A DNA stretch of 64,000 bases from Prevotella sp. (GCA_017548275.1 JAFZAH010000034.1:62001-126000), one strand, 5' to 3'. Counted from the first letter of the stretch, positions 37,217 to 46,126 are shown. The notes: generated by a model not told the origin, from the letters alone. Translations and numbers: made by a program.

Positions 37217-37735
37217 ATGACGCAAGAAGAATTTGAACATATCATTCCAACGCTCCGCGAGTTGATGTTCTCGGTTGGCCGCAGTTTCTTCGGAAACGAT
37301 GACGATGCCGAGGATGTTGCTCAGGAGGGATTGGTGGCTCTTCTTAAGTTTATCGACAGGATGGAACCCGGTGCCCGGCATGATGCCCTTGCCATCAGAG
37401 TGGCAAAACACTGTTGCTTGGATATCATGAGGAAAAGAAAAACCGACCTCTTTGTATCGGGCAAAATAAATGAGGAGACTACTCCTCCAGGCAGGGATAT
37501 GGGCGCTTCACCCCATGAAGATTTAGAAGCAAGAGAACTGCATGAAGCCGTGAACAAGGCAGTGCAGCATCTGAAACCGGGTGAACGTCGCTTATTTGAA
37601 ATGAGGCAAATTGAAGGTCTTGAACTCGATGACATCGCGGAGCAAACCAACATAGCGAAGACTTCGATAAAGAGCATTGTCTCTGCCGCGAGAAAGAAAG
37701 TGTTTGCAGAAATTAAAGAAAGGTTAAGGACATGA
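37217..37735 (+). CDS. ECF-type RNA polymerase sigma factor
   Basis: The product has 172 residues from the ATG at 37217 (a TTG two codons earlier is less likely). Region 2 is visible as ELMFSVGRSFFGNDDDAEDVAQEGLVALLKF and region 4 as LKPGERRLFEMRQIEGLELDDIAEQTNIAKTSIKSIVSAARKKV, joined by a variable linker near residues 85-105. No region 1 or 3 is present, as expected for extracytoplasmic-function sigma factors. Its stop overlaps the start of the next gene, a probable membrane anti-sigma factor, as ATGA. The 210-bp gap after the tRNA shows no TAnnTTTG promoter, so expression may depend on another sigma factor, possibly itself. Confidence 0.88.
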   Translation: MTQEEFEHIIPTLRELMFSVGRSFFGNDDDAEDVAQEGLVALLKFIDRMEPGARHDALAIRVAKHCCLDIMRKRKTDLFVSGKINEETTPPGRDMGASPHEDLEARELHEAVNKAVQHLKPGERRLFEMRQIEGLELDDIAEQTNIAKTSIKSIVSAARKKVFAEIKERLRT

Positions 37736-38412
37736 CAGATAAAGACACAGAAATACTGATACAGAAATATCTCAACGGCGATACGACAGCCGAGGAGGAA
37801 CGGTTGCTGGCTCTTGAGGTTTCTCGTGAGGATGCCCCTAAGGACTGGAAGATTATTGCCGGGATGCTTGGTGAACTGAATATTGACGAGGCACTCTTCG
37901 ACCAAATCATGGCCGAGCGCAAACGAAAGCCTCGCATCTTAAGGCTATGGCCTTGGGTGGTTGCCGCTTGTGTTGCAGCATTGCTTATCGTTTTCCTCGC
38001 TCCTCCAAAAGAAGAAGTTTCTACCCAGCCTAAGATAGCGAAGGTAGAACCTCAGGAAGAAATAAAAGAGGAAAAGACTCATGTGGAGGCTGAGACTCAT
38101 GTGGAGCCAAAGATGGGAGAACCACAAAATACGGAAGAAAAGCCTCTGCAAACTCGCAAGGTAAAACATCGGAATGTCTCTAAGAGAATTGCAAAAGCAT
38201 CGGAAAAGACCGTGGCAAAGCAAGTTGTCGAGTCAGGGAACAGCGCAAAAGAATTTACAAAAGTGGAGGAAAGCGCCATTTTTCCCTATGAAGACGCACG
38301 TTTGCAATTTGCCGAACAGGCAAAAGCACTTCGTGAAAGAGGCAATCGCGTGATTCAACGAGTTTCAATGAATCGACTCCCGTCAAACAATTATCAATTA
38401 AACGATTTATAA
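37732..38412 (+). CDS. Putative membrane anti-sigma factor
   Basis: The product has 226 residues. The N-terminal 65 residues contain the short helical pattern IQKYLNGDTTAEEERLLALEV common at the start of Bacteroidota anti-sigma and regulatory proteins. A basic KRKPRILR segment precedes one membrane helix at about 76-93 (VVAACVAALLIVFLAPP). Residues 95-226 are a Lys/Glu-rich, probably periplasmic tail with short repeats (THVEAETHVEP). A FecR domain is not seen. The four-base overlap with the sigma gene supports anti-sigma function. The next gene starts directly after its stop codon. Confidence 0.65.
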   Translation: MTDKDTEILIQKYLNGDTTAEEERLLALEVSREDAPKDWKIIAGMLGELNIDEALFDQIMAERKRKPRILRLWPWVVAACVAALLIVFLAPPKEEVSTQPKIAKVEPQEEIKEEKTHVEAETHVEPKMGEPQNTEEKPLQTRKVKHRNVSKRIAKASEKTVAKQVVESGNSAKEFTKVEESAIFPYEDARLQFAEQAKALRERGNRVIQRVSMNRLPSNNYQLNDL

Positions 38413-39552
38413 ATGATGAAAAGAATTATCACAATAGTATTATCAGCGATGCTGACAGTAGCCGTATCGGCACAAGAAAGGACACCAGTCGATCAGATTT
38501 GGGAAGACATCTCAAAGATAGTGCCAGGAGCACGTACAGATTCAAAATTAAAAGTCAATCATGGCGACGGTGTGTTAAGATACGTTCAGAACGGCATTGT
38601 TGGAAAGGATTTCCTATGTTCCACAGACTGCGATGGTGTTACGACTTCATTTGAAGATATGACACCAGAAGAAATTGAAGCGGCAAACGAAAGAAACCGC
38701 AAGGTCTTTGACGCAATTTTCGGCACGGTCCGACATCACCTTGACTCATTGATGGATTTCTCAGAAGAGAGTTATCACTTTGAGTCTCATAGTAATGGTA
38801 CTGATACCATCACCTATTCGCTTTGCCTGAAGAACAGCAAAGAATCAGTCAGGAAATACAAGGCTGATGATGGTTCAATGGTTTATCCCGATGCTGCCGA
38901 GACCGTGTTCTTCGATTTCACTGCAAGTCTGAAACCGTGCGGGAAGCACGTCAGGGGCTTTGGAACGTTAGGATATAATAAGAATGTGTTTCTTCCTAAC
39001 AGACAAAGTCACTATTTTGACAGGCAGTCCTATCTGGATAACATCATGCCAATCCTTAAACACAAGGACATTAAATCATGGAATTTCAAATGGTCACAAA
39101 GCGCAGATTATGACATAGAGAGTAACTATTCTCAAGAATTTGTGATTGGTGAAGTTGTCGGTAACAGTGGTCCTAAAAATACGGGACAAACCATAGGAAC
39201 CATGTATTTTATTCCGCGAGAGAAAACCGAATTGGCAGAAGCAATCTTCACATCTATAGACGACATCACACAACAATACACAGACATTCACCCGGAACAG
39301 ATATTCCTATATCGATATCATTTGAAAGAAGAGGTGATGCAATACACTGAAAGCAATTATATTACCCAATTATTTGAAGGAACTAAGAACATAGGTCATC
39401 TTACAACACGTGTATTCTTTGGCATTACCCCAGAAGGCTATTATGTCGCTGTCGCTGATGTTGAGAATAACTTCTGCATCCCAAAAGAATGGTATATTCT
39501 CAAAAGTTTTGCTGATGGCAAGAAGGAATATATAAAGGGGGTCAAGAAATAA
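38413..39552 (+). CDS. Secreted protein of unknown function, third gene of the sigma operon
   Basis: The product has 379 residues with signal peptide MMKRIITIVLSAMLTVAVSAQ. The mature part is mixed alpha/beta without recognised motifs; a moderately conserved-looking stretch is LPNRQSHYFDRQSYLDNIM. No sorting domain and no lipobox are present. Its ATG abuts the stop of the anti-sigma-like gene, so all three genes form one transcript. It may sense or respond to the same envelope signal as the sigma/anti-sigma pair; the function is not known. Confidence 0.6.
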   Translation: MMKRIITIVLSAMLTVAVSAQERTPVDQIWEDISKIVPGARTDSKLKVNHGDGVLRYVQNGIVGKDFLCSTDCDGVTTSFEDMTPEEIEAANERNRKVFDAIFGTVRHHLDSLMDFSEESYHFESHSNGTDTITYSLCLKNSKESVRKYKADDGSMVYPDAAETVFFDFTASLKPCGKHVRGFGTLGYNKNVFLPNRQSHYFDRQSYLDNIMPILKHKDIKSWNFKWSQSADYDIESNYSQEFVIGEVVGNSGPKNTGQTIGTMYFIPREKTELAEAIFTSIDDITQQYTDIHPEQIFLYRYHLKEEVMQYTESNYITQLFEGTKNIGHLTTRVFFGITPEGYYVAVADVENNFCIPKEWYILKSFADGKKEYIKGVKK

Positions 39553-39597
39553 TAGTGCTTGACTCCAGATATACACCAAAGAAAAACCGGAAAGGTC

Positions 39598-40104
39598 TCA
39601 AGGTGCCGGTGCGGATAGTTTTTGATAGGCCAAGCGCGGGTCGCCTGACGCGAGGTATATGATGCCGCAATAGGTGAAACCGTGCTTGGTGATGTTGTGC
39701 CGCATGATGAAGTTGTCACGATGAGTATCGATACGGATGTTGTGATCTATCGCAAAACAAAAATCCATGATGTCGCTGAAGATGTGGTGTGCATGCGGGA
39801 CACTCGCTATCCGGTGAATAACATGATACGGGAGCGTATCATCCAACCATTGCCCCTCGAAAATCTGATGATAAGTGGATTCGGGTGATGCCAAGCACGC
39901 AAAATAGGCGACAACTCCACCCTGTTCCTCAATGACAAAAGCACCATCACGGTCGATGTCGGCAAGGATAACTTCCTCAGAAGGATAACAGTCGCCCCAT
40001 TGCGAGAGGTTACCCGACTGGCGCATGATACCCTTTGCGGCCTCCATCACACTCATTACAGCCGCCATATCCGCTAATGTCACTTTTCTGATGATTCTGG
40101 CCAT
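39598..40104 (-). CDS. GNAT-family N-acetyltransferase
   Basis: The product has 168 residues. The fold is suggested by the N-terminal IRKVTLADMAAVMSVMEAAKGIM, the strand FVIEEQGGVVAYFACL, and the C-terminal RIDTHRDNFIMRHNITKHGFTYCGIIYL, where the N-x(2)-M-x(4)-KHGF pattern is typical of the acetyl-CoA-binding half. The substrate is unknown. It follows the MBL gene by 9 bp and is probably the last gene of a minus-strand operon, convergent with the sigma operon. Confidence 0.8.
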   Translation of the reverse strand: MARIIRKVTLADMAAVMSVMEAAKGIMRQSGNLSQWGDCYPSEEVILADIDRDGAFVIEEQGGVVAYFACLASPESTYHQIFEGQWLDDTLPYHVIHRIASVPHAHHIFSDIMDFCFAIDHNIRIDTHRDNFIMRHNITKHGFTYCGIIYLASGDPRLAYQKLSAPAP

Positions 40105-40113
40105 GTCCGTTAT

Positions 40114-40908
40114 TTAGCATTGAATCTGCATGCCGCAGGAAAAAGCCTGTAACCGTTCACCCATGACGCGTTTCATGGTTTGGAAGGCTTGGCAACCCGT
40201 GCAATGGCTGGTGTAGAATTGAGTGTGGGGGTATTGGTCAATCAACCTTTGTGCCATAAGGGTTAATTCTTCGTCCGACTCGAGACCGTCGAGAAGATGG
40301 AATCCCCCTACCACGGTATGTATAGGCCACGGGCAAGCGGCCAAGATGTTCTCCAGACCACTATGCGCACAACCGGTAAACAACAACCCATCAGCATAGA
40401 GTGCCAACTCATGCCGGAAATCATCTGGCACGAGATTGCCTGCTGCATCTTGAACATAAAGATGTTTATTGCCCCTCGGCAAGGGATAGATTTGAGGGAT
40501 TTGAGTCAAAACCCGTAATCCACCATCCACCTCATACGTCTTCTCCACAGCAATCACCCTATCATGCAGGTCATCAGGCCATTGCGGGGTGATGCTATGG
40601 GGGAGATTGCGCTTGGAAAAAAACACACCTTTGAGTGCATCCGGAGAAACAATGACCTTTGCCTTCTGATTGATTTTCATGAAATATCGCAACCCTCCCG
40701 CATGGTCGTTATGGCCATGAGAGATGAAGACCACATCGACATGAGTAATGTCAATGCCTAAACAACTTGCATTTCGCATGAAGACATCGCTTGCCCCCGT
40801 GTCGAGCAATATCCTACTGCGAGGAGTCTCAAGTAAGACAGACAAACCGTGTTCAGCGAGGAGTTGCGGGTTATCAGATTGGTTGTCAGAGAGGACGATG
40901 ATTTTCAT
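40114..40908 (-). CDS. MBL-fold metallo-hydrolase (dihydropterin/MptA-like branch)
   Basis: The product has 264 residues, cytosolic. The metal site motif HGHNDHAGG (His64, His66, Asp68, His69) and later GCAHSGLENIL, GGFHLLDG and YTSHCTGCQAF identify the branch annotated as 7,8-dihydropterin-6-yl-methyl-aminobenzene phosphate synthase-like. That name is a family label, and Bacteroidota members are not known to make methanopterin. Thus it is a zinc or iron hydrolase of unknown substrate. The Cys-rich HCTGCQ near the C-terminus is typical of this branch. Confidence 0.8.
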   Translation of the reverse strand: MKIIVLSDNQSDNPQLLAEHGLSVLLETPRSRILLDTGASDVFMRNASCLGIDITHVDVVFISHGHNDHAGGLRYFMKINQKAKVIVSPDALKGVFFSKRNLPHSITPQWPDDLHDRVIAVEKTYEVDGGLRVLTQIPQIYPLPRGNKHLYVQDAAGNLVPDDFRHELALYADGLLFTGCAHSGLENILAACPWPIHTVVGGFHLLDGLESDEELTLMAQRLIDQYPHTQFYTSHCTGCQAFQTMKRVMGERLQAFSCGMQIQC

Positions 40909-40945
40909 TCGGAGCGAAAGGTCTGAGACAAGAGTGTTTGTAAAA

Positions 40946-41554
40946 TTATTTGATATATTTCACCTTGGACTCATCACGTGGTTTTGCGTCGGGTGTTTCG
41001 TCTGGATATCCGATGGCGATGATGTAATTGAGCCGGTAATCATCAGGGATATCAAGGCTGTCTATGAAGAATTTTGCCTTCTCATTTGACAAAAGGAACC
41101 TGACGGGTCCGCCAAGGCAACAAGTGCCGAGACCAAGAGACTGTGCCGCCAGCATCATGTTTTCGCCCAACAATCCTGCATCGAGTTCGCCACCACCTTT
41201 AGCGGGAGTACACACACAAATCAGATTGGGTGCATTTCTGAACATGTTTTTGAAGTCTTTGTCGCGCTGCACCTGTCCCGGGTTTTCTTGCTTAAAAACC
41301 TCCGTCACATCATCGATGAGTTTCTGGTTTTCCACCACCCTGATAATCCAAGGCTGGGCGTTCATGCCACTGGGGGCATTGATGCCACATTTGACAACAG
41401 TGGCAAGCATCTCATGGGGAACAGGTTTGTTAAGATATTTCCTAATCGAGCGACGTGCCATAATGTTGTTAATCACTTCGTTTTCATACACACTTTGAGC
41501 AGACAACGACAAAACGCAAAGACCTGCCACAAGACTAATAATCAATCTTTTCAT
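40946..41554 (-). CDS. Exported nitroreductase-family protein
   Basis: The product has 202 residues. The flavin reductase core is clear: NNIMARRSIRKYLNKPVP (FMN phosphate-binding), CGINAPSGMNAQPW, and LGLGTCCLGGPVRFL. Ahead of it lies a convincing Sec signal peptide, MKRLIISLVAGLCVLSLSAQ, so the enzyme is predicted to work in the periplasm. That is unusual for an FMN enzyme using cytosolic NAD(P)H and raises the question of its electron donor. It is 37 bp upstream of the MBL gene, in a likely operon. Confidence 0.85.
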   Translation of the reverse strand: MKRLIISLVAGLCVLSLSAQSVYENEVINNIMARRSIRKYLNKPVPHEMLATVVKCGINAPSGMNAQPWIIRVVENQKLIDDVTEVFKQENPGQVQRDKDFKNMFRNAPNLICVCTPAKGGGELDAGLLGENMMLAAQSLGLGTCCLGGPVRFLLSNEKAKFFIDSLDIPDDYRLNYIIAIGYPDETPDAKPRDESKVKYIK

Positions 41555-41570
41555 ATCGTTTATTGTTTGA

Positions 41571-41619
41571 GAAGTTATGAGGGGAAGTTATGTGGGAGTT
41601 ATAAGGAGGAGTTAAGAGG
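41571..41619 (+). repeat. Loose 7/14-bp repeat upstream of the nitroreductase
   Basis: Degenerate repeats containing GAAGTTA, AAGTTAT, GGGAGTTAT and GGAGTTA occur in a 7- or 14-bp register in the divergent region between the nitroreductase and CAT-like genes. Confidence 0.45.
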
Positions 41620-41694
41620 AGCCATTACCCAATGCTGCGGGACAGATAATATATTGGTACTTCCGCGTACAAAAATAGCGAAAAATATAGAATC

Positions 41695-41728
41695 TTGTAT
41701 ATTTTTAGATGATTATTCCTTAATTTTG
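41695..41728 (+). promoter_or_regulatory. Promoter of the CAT-like gene
   Basis: TTG at 41695-41697, a 23-nt spacer and TAATTTTG at 41721-41728, about 48 bp before the ATG. Confidence 0.65.
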
Positions 41729-41776
41729 CGGCAAATAACCACATATTACCTCATAACGGAAGACAAACTTCACTAT

Positions 41777-42418
41777 ATGAATAAACAGACCATCGATATC
41801 AGCACATGGGAGCGCCGTGAGTGGTTCGAGCATTTCTCACGTATGAAATCGCCCCACTATGCTGTGGCAGTGAACGCGGATGTAACCCGGTTGGTGGAAT
41901 ATAAACGACAGCATCATTTGTCGTTTTATTTCGCTCTTATCTATTTGTCAACCAAAGTGCTGAACAATATAGAGAATTTCCGTTTGAGAATATGTGACGG
42001 AGAAGTGGTGTTGTATGACATGATACATACGAACTTTACCCACAAACTGCCGGAAGAGCAACTGTTTCGGTATCACACGGCGCCCTTTACCGGAACACTG
42101 GAAGAGTATGTTATCGCCACGAGCAAAGCCATCAAAGAGCAGACGACGCTCTTTGGCGGTATGGGAGCCATTCCCAATGTAGCGTATTTCAGTTGCGCCC
42201 CAACTTTAGACACTACTTGTATCACCAATCCAGGATTGGACGATGTCGACGATGCCATTCCCCGCATCAATTGGGGCAAGTACATGGAGCGCGACGGCCG
42301 TCAGATACTTAATATCACCTTTACGGCTAACCATCGTTTTATCGACGGTTATCACATCGGACTGTTTTTTGAGGCGCTGCAAAAGGAGATTGATGCACTT
42401 GACTGCGAACCGAAATAG
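41777..42418 (+). CDS. Chloramphenicol acetyltransferase-like protein
   Basis: The product has 213 residues from the ATG at 41777. The open frame extends to 41288 but that part is antisense to the nitroreductase gene and crosses the promoter. The fold marks of type A CAT are TWERREWFEHF at the N-terminus, FYFALIYLSTKVLN, and the catalytic ANHRFIDGYHIG (His186, Asp190; classical CAT has HHxxxDG). Close Bacteroidota homologues are widespread chromosomal genes, so it may acetylate another hydroxylated substrate and need not give resistance. There is no mobile-element context. Confidence 0.82.
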   Translation: MNKQTIDISTWERREWFEHFSRMKSPHYAVAVNADVTRLVEYKRQHHLSFYFALIYLSTKVLNNIENFRLRICDGEVVLYDMIHTNFTHKLPEEQLFRYHTAPFTGTLEEYVIATSKAIKEQTTLFGGMGAIPNVAYFSCAPTLDTTCITNPGLDDVDDAIPRINWGKYMERDGRQILNITFTANHRFIDGYHIGLFFEALQKEIDALDCEPK

Positions 42419-42456
42419 CGCAATCAAGCAGATTGCATATAGAAACAGATAAAATA

Positions 42457-42488
42457 TTTGGAAAAACGGCTTATTCATTGTAATTTTG
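42457..42488 (+). promoter_or_regulatory. Promoter of the DUF3237 gene
   Basis: TTTG at 42457-42460, a 20-nt spacer and TAATTTTG at 42481-42488 give a leader of about 72 nt. The box argues against the longer open frame starting at 42458. Confidence 0.8.
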
Positions 42489-42565
42489 CACCACCCTCAT
42501 TGTGCATATATTCCGTAAGACGGGTTTTATCAATTACGAGCGAAATCATCATTAACCATTCTATT

Positions 42566-43087
42566 ATGAAAAAAATCTTTTTAACAATCATCTTGGCAGC
42601 CGCGCTTACATCCGTAAAAGCGCAGACGCAGCCACAGCCTCAGATTGAGACACCACAGTTAGAGTATGTCATGCAATTGAAAGTGACACTAGGTGAAGCC
42701 TATAGCGTAGGCGAAACACCTGAAGGCCGTCGACAGGTCATCCCTATCACAGGAGGCACGTTTGAGGGTCCGTTGTTGAAAGGCACCATCCTGAACGGCG
42801 GAGCAGATTATCAAATGGCTGACCCGAAGACCAATCGCACGAGTATCGAAGCCATCTACTCCATCAAGACTGATGACGGTGTTTATATCCATATCCGCAA
42901 CAAAGGCATTATCTGCACCGGCCAAAACGAACAGGGTCAACCTTCGTTCTATTTCAAGGCGGCACCAAAGTTTGAGGCGCCAAACGACAGCAAATACGCT
43001 TGGTTGAACAACGCCATCTATGTCTGTTCGCCCACATTCGGAGGTAATTTCCAGGGCATTGTGCTGAATGTGTGGAAGGTGAAGTAA
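42566..43087 (+). CDS. Exported DUF3237 (UPF0311) protein
   Basis: The product has 173 residues starting at the signal peptide MKKIFLTIILAAALTSVKAQ. The body matches DUF3237, a small beta-barrel family: LEYVMQLKVTLGE, VIPITGGTFEGPLLKGTILNGGADYQ, and DDGVYIHIRNKGI. Members are common in bacteria and fungi; no reaction is firmly established. An exported version suggests a periplasmic role. It is monocistronic, with its own promoter and a hairpin terminator. Confidence 0.82.
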   Translation: MKKIFLTIILAAALTSVKAQTQPQPQIETPQLEYVMQLKVTLGEAYSVGETPEGRRQVIPITGGTFEGPLLKGTILNGGADYQMADPKTNRTSIEAIYSIKTDDGVYIHIRNKGIICTGQNEQGQPSFYFKAAPKFEAPNDSKYAWLNNAIYVCSPTFGGNFQGIVLNVWKVK

Positions 43088-43182
43088 TACACCCTAAAAA
43101 ACACTTCTATCTTCTTTAGGAAGGCAGCACCCTTAGTTATCGTTAAGGATATTATTATCGTTGGAAAATATCAGACTATACG

Positions 43183-43217
43183 AATCTGCCCTCGCTCATT
43201 GAGAGTGGGGGCAGATT
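43183..43217 (+). terminator. Hairpin terminator after the DUF3237 gene
   Basis: A stem AATCTGCCC / GGGCAGATT with a 17-nt loop is followed by TTGATTGATG. The remaining 43088-43383 region holds only this and the next promoter. Confidence 0.65.
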
Positions 43218-43329
43218 TGATTGATGACATAAATTTCGAGGAACACAGCCTAATAACGGTCACATTCTCTTGTGCTGACAAATACAGGGAGAGTCTTATT
43301 ATCACAAAATAATGAAAAATCTTAATCCA

Positions 43330-43363
43330 TTGGATTAAAAATCGAGTTTTTTGTATATATTTG
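43330..43363 (+). promoter_or_regulatory. Promoter of the DUF3298 lipoprotein operon
   Basis: TTG at 43330-43332, a 23-nt spacer and TATATTTG at 43356-43363; the leader is only about 14 nt. Confidence 0.75.
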
Positions 43364-43383
43364 CACCCACTTAGACCCTTGAA

Positions 43384-44142
43384 ATGAGAAAACTTCCGGG
43401 TATTATCGTTGTTCTGATGCTCCTCCTCGTTGGTTGCGGAGGCAAGAAGACTTTGGCAGACTACGATTTGTCGTTTGACAGTATCGTGGTCGATACTGTT
43501 GTGGCGTTGAACAAAAACGCCAACTCACCTAAATGCATCATTCACCTGAACTTGAAGACCATCATCGGTCCAAACAGCGAGATGATAAACGACAGTGTAT
43601 TGCGCGGTGGTGTGCTGCCCGCCGACTATCTGTCACTGACCAACGAGAAGATTGCTCCCCGAACCGCCGTCGATTCTTTTATCAAGCGCTATATCACGGA
43701 TTACCGTACGTTCTACGGAAAAGTGTATGAGGAAGAACCGACCGAGGGGACAGCCACCCTGTCTTACTCTGTCGACACGGAGATCAGGATAGAGAAGGAT
43801 GGCATCGTCAACTACATCGCCCATATCACAAACAAGGCTGGAGCAGAAGAAACGGTTTTCACGCTGGTATTGAACATCGACGCGGAGACCGGGCAGACGA
43901 TTCATCTGTGGAATCTGTACGACGCTGAAGAATTGGATGAACTTGGCAAAGACCTTGCCCGGCAGTTGGCGAAAGACTTGTCATTGAGCGACACCATCGC
44001 CCTACGCGAACAGGGTTATTTCGTGCATACGGATTTCTATGCGCCGGAAAATTACCTTATCAGTGATGAGGGTGTGACCTTTATCTATGTGCCGGGAGAA
44101 ATCACGGTGAGAGAAAAAGGAGAGGTGAGAATTACGAAATAG
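43384..44142 (+). CDS. DUF3298-like lipoprotein
   Basis: The product has 252 residues. A lipoprotein signal ends in the lipobox LLVGC (Cys18). After it come a DUF4163-like region (about 25-120) and a DUF3298-like C-terminal part with LNIDAETGQTIHLWNLYDAE and the terminal beta pattern EGVTFIYVPGEIT. Homologues include the extracellular region of the RsiV anti-sigma factor, which binds lysozyme; whether this protein binds anything similar is unknown. It is followed 26 bp later by rsmG and may be co-transcribed. Confidence 0.8.
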   Translation: MRKLPGIIVVLMLLLVGCGGKKTLADYDLSFDSIVVDTVVALNKNANSPKCIIHLNLKTIIGPNSEMINDSVLRGGVLPADYLSLTNEKIAPRTAVDSFIKRYITDYRTFYGKVYEEEPTEGTATLSYSVDTEIRIEKDGIVNYIAHITNKAGAEETVFTLVLNIDAETGQTIHLWNLYDAEELDELGKDLARQLAKDLSLSDTIALREQGYFVHTDFYAPENYLISDEGVTFIYVPGEITVREKGEVRITK

Positions 44143-44168
44143 GAAATACGAATTACAAAAAATACAAA

Positions 44169-44795
44169 TTGGGTTTGGAACAGATATTAAAATATTTTCA
44201 GGGATTGAGCGAAGTACAGCAACGGCAGTTGTCGATGCTGTATGCGCTGTATCATGACTGGAACGAGAAAATCAACGTGATTTCACGCAAAGACATTGAC
44301 AACTTGTACGAGCATCATGTGCTTCACTCGTTGAGCATCGGCAAGGCCATCCATTTCCGTTCCGGCACTTCCGTGCTGGACTTCGGCACGGGTGGCGGAT
44401 TTCCCGGCATCCCGCTTGCCATTCTTTTTCCTGAGACCCGTTTTCGCCTGATAGACGGCACGGGGAAGAAAATACGTGTAGCGACAGAAGTGGCGAACGC
44501 CATCGGGCTGAAGAATGTGGAAGCCGTGCATCTGCGCGGTGAAGAAGAGAAAGGCAAATACGACTTTGTTGTCAGCCGAGCGGTGATGCCCCTACCCGAC
44601 TTGATGAAAATAGTGAAGAAAAACATCTCAAAGGAACAAAAGAACGCGATGATGAACGGTGTCATCTGTCTGAAGGGAGGAAACGTGGAAAGCGAGATAC
44701 AACCCTTCCGCCGCACAGCCGAGGTGATACCTATCAGCACTTTTTTTGATGAAGAATGGTTTAAGGAGAAATACCTGATATATGTGGGAGTTTAA
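44169..44795 (+). CDS. rsmG: 16S rRNA (guanine(527)-N(7))-methyltransferase
   Basis: The product has 208 residues. It methylates G527 in the 530 loop of 16S rRNA using SAM. Family motifs are YDLYxDWNxKINVISRKD-like (here YALYHDWNEKINVISRKD), LDFGTGGGFPGIPLAI (SAM loop), VEAVHLRGEE and YDFVVSRAV. No ATG occurs early enough, so the start is TTG at 44169 (or 44175). Loss of RsmG is known to give low-level streptomycin resistance in other bacteria. Confidence 0.93.
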   Translation: MGLEQILKYFQGLSEVQQRQLSMLYALYHDWNEKINVISRKDIDNLYEHHVLHSLSIGKAIHFRSGTSVLDFGTGGGFPGIPLAILFPETRFRLIDGTGKKIRVATEVANAIGLKNVEAVHLRGEEEKGKYDFVVSRAVMPLPDLMKIVKKNISKEQKNAMMNGVICLKGGNVESEIQPFRRTAEVIPISTFFDEEWFKEKYLIYVGV

Positions 44796-44816
44796 TTTCC
44801 ACAATACCCACCCCTA

Positions 44817-44833
44817 CCCTCCCAAAGGGAGGG
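44817..44833 (+). terminator. CCCTCCC-AAA-GGGAGGG hairpin after rsmG
   Basis: A perfect 7-bp GC stem with a 3-nt loop, 22 bp after the rsmG stop. It lacks a T-run. A similar hairpin sits at 48525. Confidence 0.55.
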
Positions 44834-44850
44834 AGAACGGAGCAAAGGGT

Positions 44851-44871
44851 GAGAGGTGTGAGGTTGGAGGA
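44851..44871 (+). repeat. Three heptamer units upstream of the MBL-ruvC operon
   Basis: GAGAGGT, GTGAGGT and TGGAGGA in tandem. The same unit types occur inside guaA at 33692-33712. Confidence 0.7.
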
Positions 44872-44897
44872 TATAATCAGTAAAATAGAATATTATT

Positions 44898-45542
44898 ATG
44901 TTGAAGATAAGGACTTTTGTGTGCAACATGTTGCAGGAGAACTGCTATGTGGTCAGTGACGAGACGGGCGAATGTGTCATTATTGACTGCGGAGCCTTTT
45001 ACGAAGAAGAGCGCCGTGCTATCGTGGATTATATCCAAGGTAACAGTTTGCAACTGAAACACCTGTTGTGCACACACGGTCATTTAGACCACAATTTCGG
45101 CAACAACACCATCTACGAGACCTTTGCGCTGGCTCCGGAAGTGAGCGAGGGCGACGCGAAAATGTTGCGTCACTTGGAACGCCAGGCAGAATCATTCTAC
45201 GGCATGCAATTGAACTACGAGATGCCGCGAATAGGAAAGATACTGAGCGAGGAAGAGCCTGTGACCTTTGGCACTCACACATGGAAGGTCATTGCCACCC
45301 CTGGTCACTCGCGAGGAAGTGTCTGTTTCTACGACGAAGAAGAACATGTGCTGTTTTCCGGCGACACGCTGTTTCACTGCAGCATCGGGCGCACCGATTT
45401 CGAGGGCGGCAGTATGCTTCAAATCATCCAAAGCCTGCGCATGCTGGCCCAGTTGCCCGACGAGACAACCGTATATAGCGGCCATGGTCCGATGACGACC
45501 ATCGGCGACGAACTGCGCATGAACCCCTATATGGACCGATGA
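44898..45542 (+). CDS. MBL-fold hydrolase, glyoxalase II-like
   Basis: The product has 214 residues. The dinuclear metal site is formed by [22 protein letters not shown] and SGHGP, the classic glyoxalase II/YcbL set. It lacks the C-terminal substrate-binding domain of full glyoxalase II, so it belongs to the short YcbL-type branch acting on thioesters or related compounds. Its stop overlaps the ruvC start by four bases (ATGA). Confidence 0.88.
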   Translation: MLKIRTFVCNMLQENCYVVSDETGECVIIDCGAFYEEERRAIVDYIQGNSLQLKHLLCTHGHLDHNFGNNTIYETFALAPEVSEGDAKMLRHLERQAESFYGMQLNYEMPRIGKILSEEEPVTFGTHTWKVIATPGHSRGSVCFYDEEEHVLFSGDTLFHCSIGRTDFEGGSMLQIIQSLRMLAQLPDETTVYSGHGPMTTIGDELRMNPYMDR

Positions 45543-46126
45543 ACAAGGCTGAGAAAATCATATTAGGCATCGACCCCGGCACCAATGTGATGGGTTACGG
45601 GGTGATACGCGTTGAAGGGAACAAGGCCGAGATGGTTTCAATGGGCGTCATCGACCTCCGCAAGATGACCGACCCGTATCTCCGTCTGGGGCATATCTTC
45701 GAACGGGTGACCGGCATCATCGATTCGTTTCTGCCCGACGAGATGGCCATCGAGGCACCTTTTTTCGGGAAGAACGTGCAGTCGATGCTGAAATTAGGCC
45801 GTGCGCAGGGCGTTGCCATCGCGGCAGCCATTCAGCGCGACATCCCCATACATGAATACGCCCCGCTGAAAATCAAGATGGCCATCACGGGCAACGGTCA
45901 GGCATCAAAGGAACAAGTGGCAGGCATGCTGACACGCCTGTTGAAACTAAATGCTGAAGAATTGCCACAGTTTTTGGATGCCACCGACGCACTGGGAGCC
46001 GCCTATTGTCATTTCATGCAGATGGGCAAACCCGCATCGCTGGCCAGTTACCGTGGTTGGAAAGACTTTGTGAACAAGAACCAAGACCGTCTATGCAAAA
46101 GACCATCCACATCTGCGGAGGGGTAA
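45539..46126 (+). CDS. ruvC: Holliday junction resolvase RuvC
   Basis: The product has 195 residues. It cleaves Holliday junctions as a dimer with RuvAB. The four acidic catalytic residues are visible: Asp12 (GIDPGT), Glu72 ([10 protein letters not shown]), Asp147 and Asp150 ([14 protein letters not shown]). [14 protein letters not shown] and [21 protein letters not shown] are family hallmarks. The last 34 bp overlap the start of the ABC gene, so the RuvC tail after about residue 184 differs from most relatives. Confidence 0.94.
   Translation: MNKAEKIILGIDPGTNVMGYGVIRVEGNKAEMVSMGVIDLRKMTDPYLRLGHIFERVTGIIDSFLPDEMAIEAPFFGKNVQSMLKLGRAQGVAIAAAIQRDIPIHEYAPLKIKMAITGNGQASKEQVAGMLTRLLKLNAEELPQFLDATDALGAAYCHFMQMGKPASLASYRGWKDFVNKNQDRLCKRPSTSAEG

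Noticed and set aside
41288..41776. Upstream extension of the CAT-like reading frame
   Set aside because: This part is antisense to the nitroreductase gene and crosses the promoter at 41695-41728; homology begins at the ATG at 41777.
41777..42418. Acquired chloramphenicol resistance gene
   Set aside because: It has no mobile-element context and uses NHRFIDG rather than the classical HHxxxDG; chromosomal homologues are common in this phylum.
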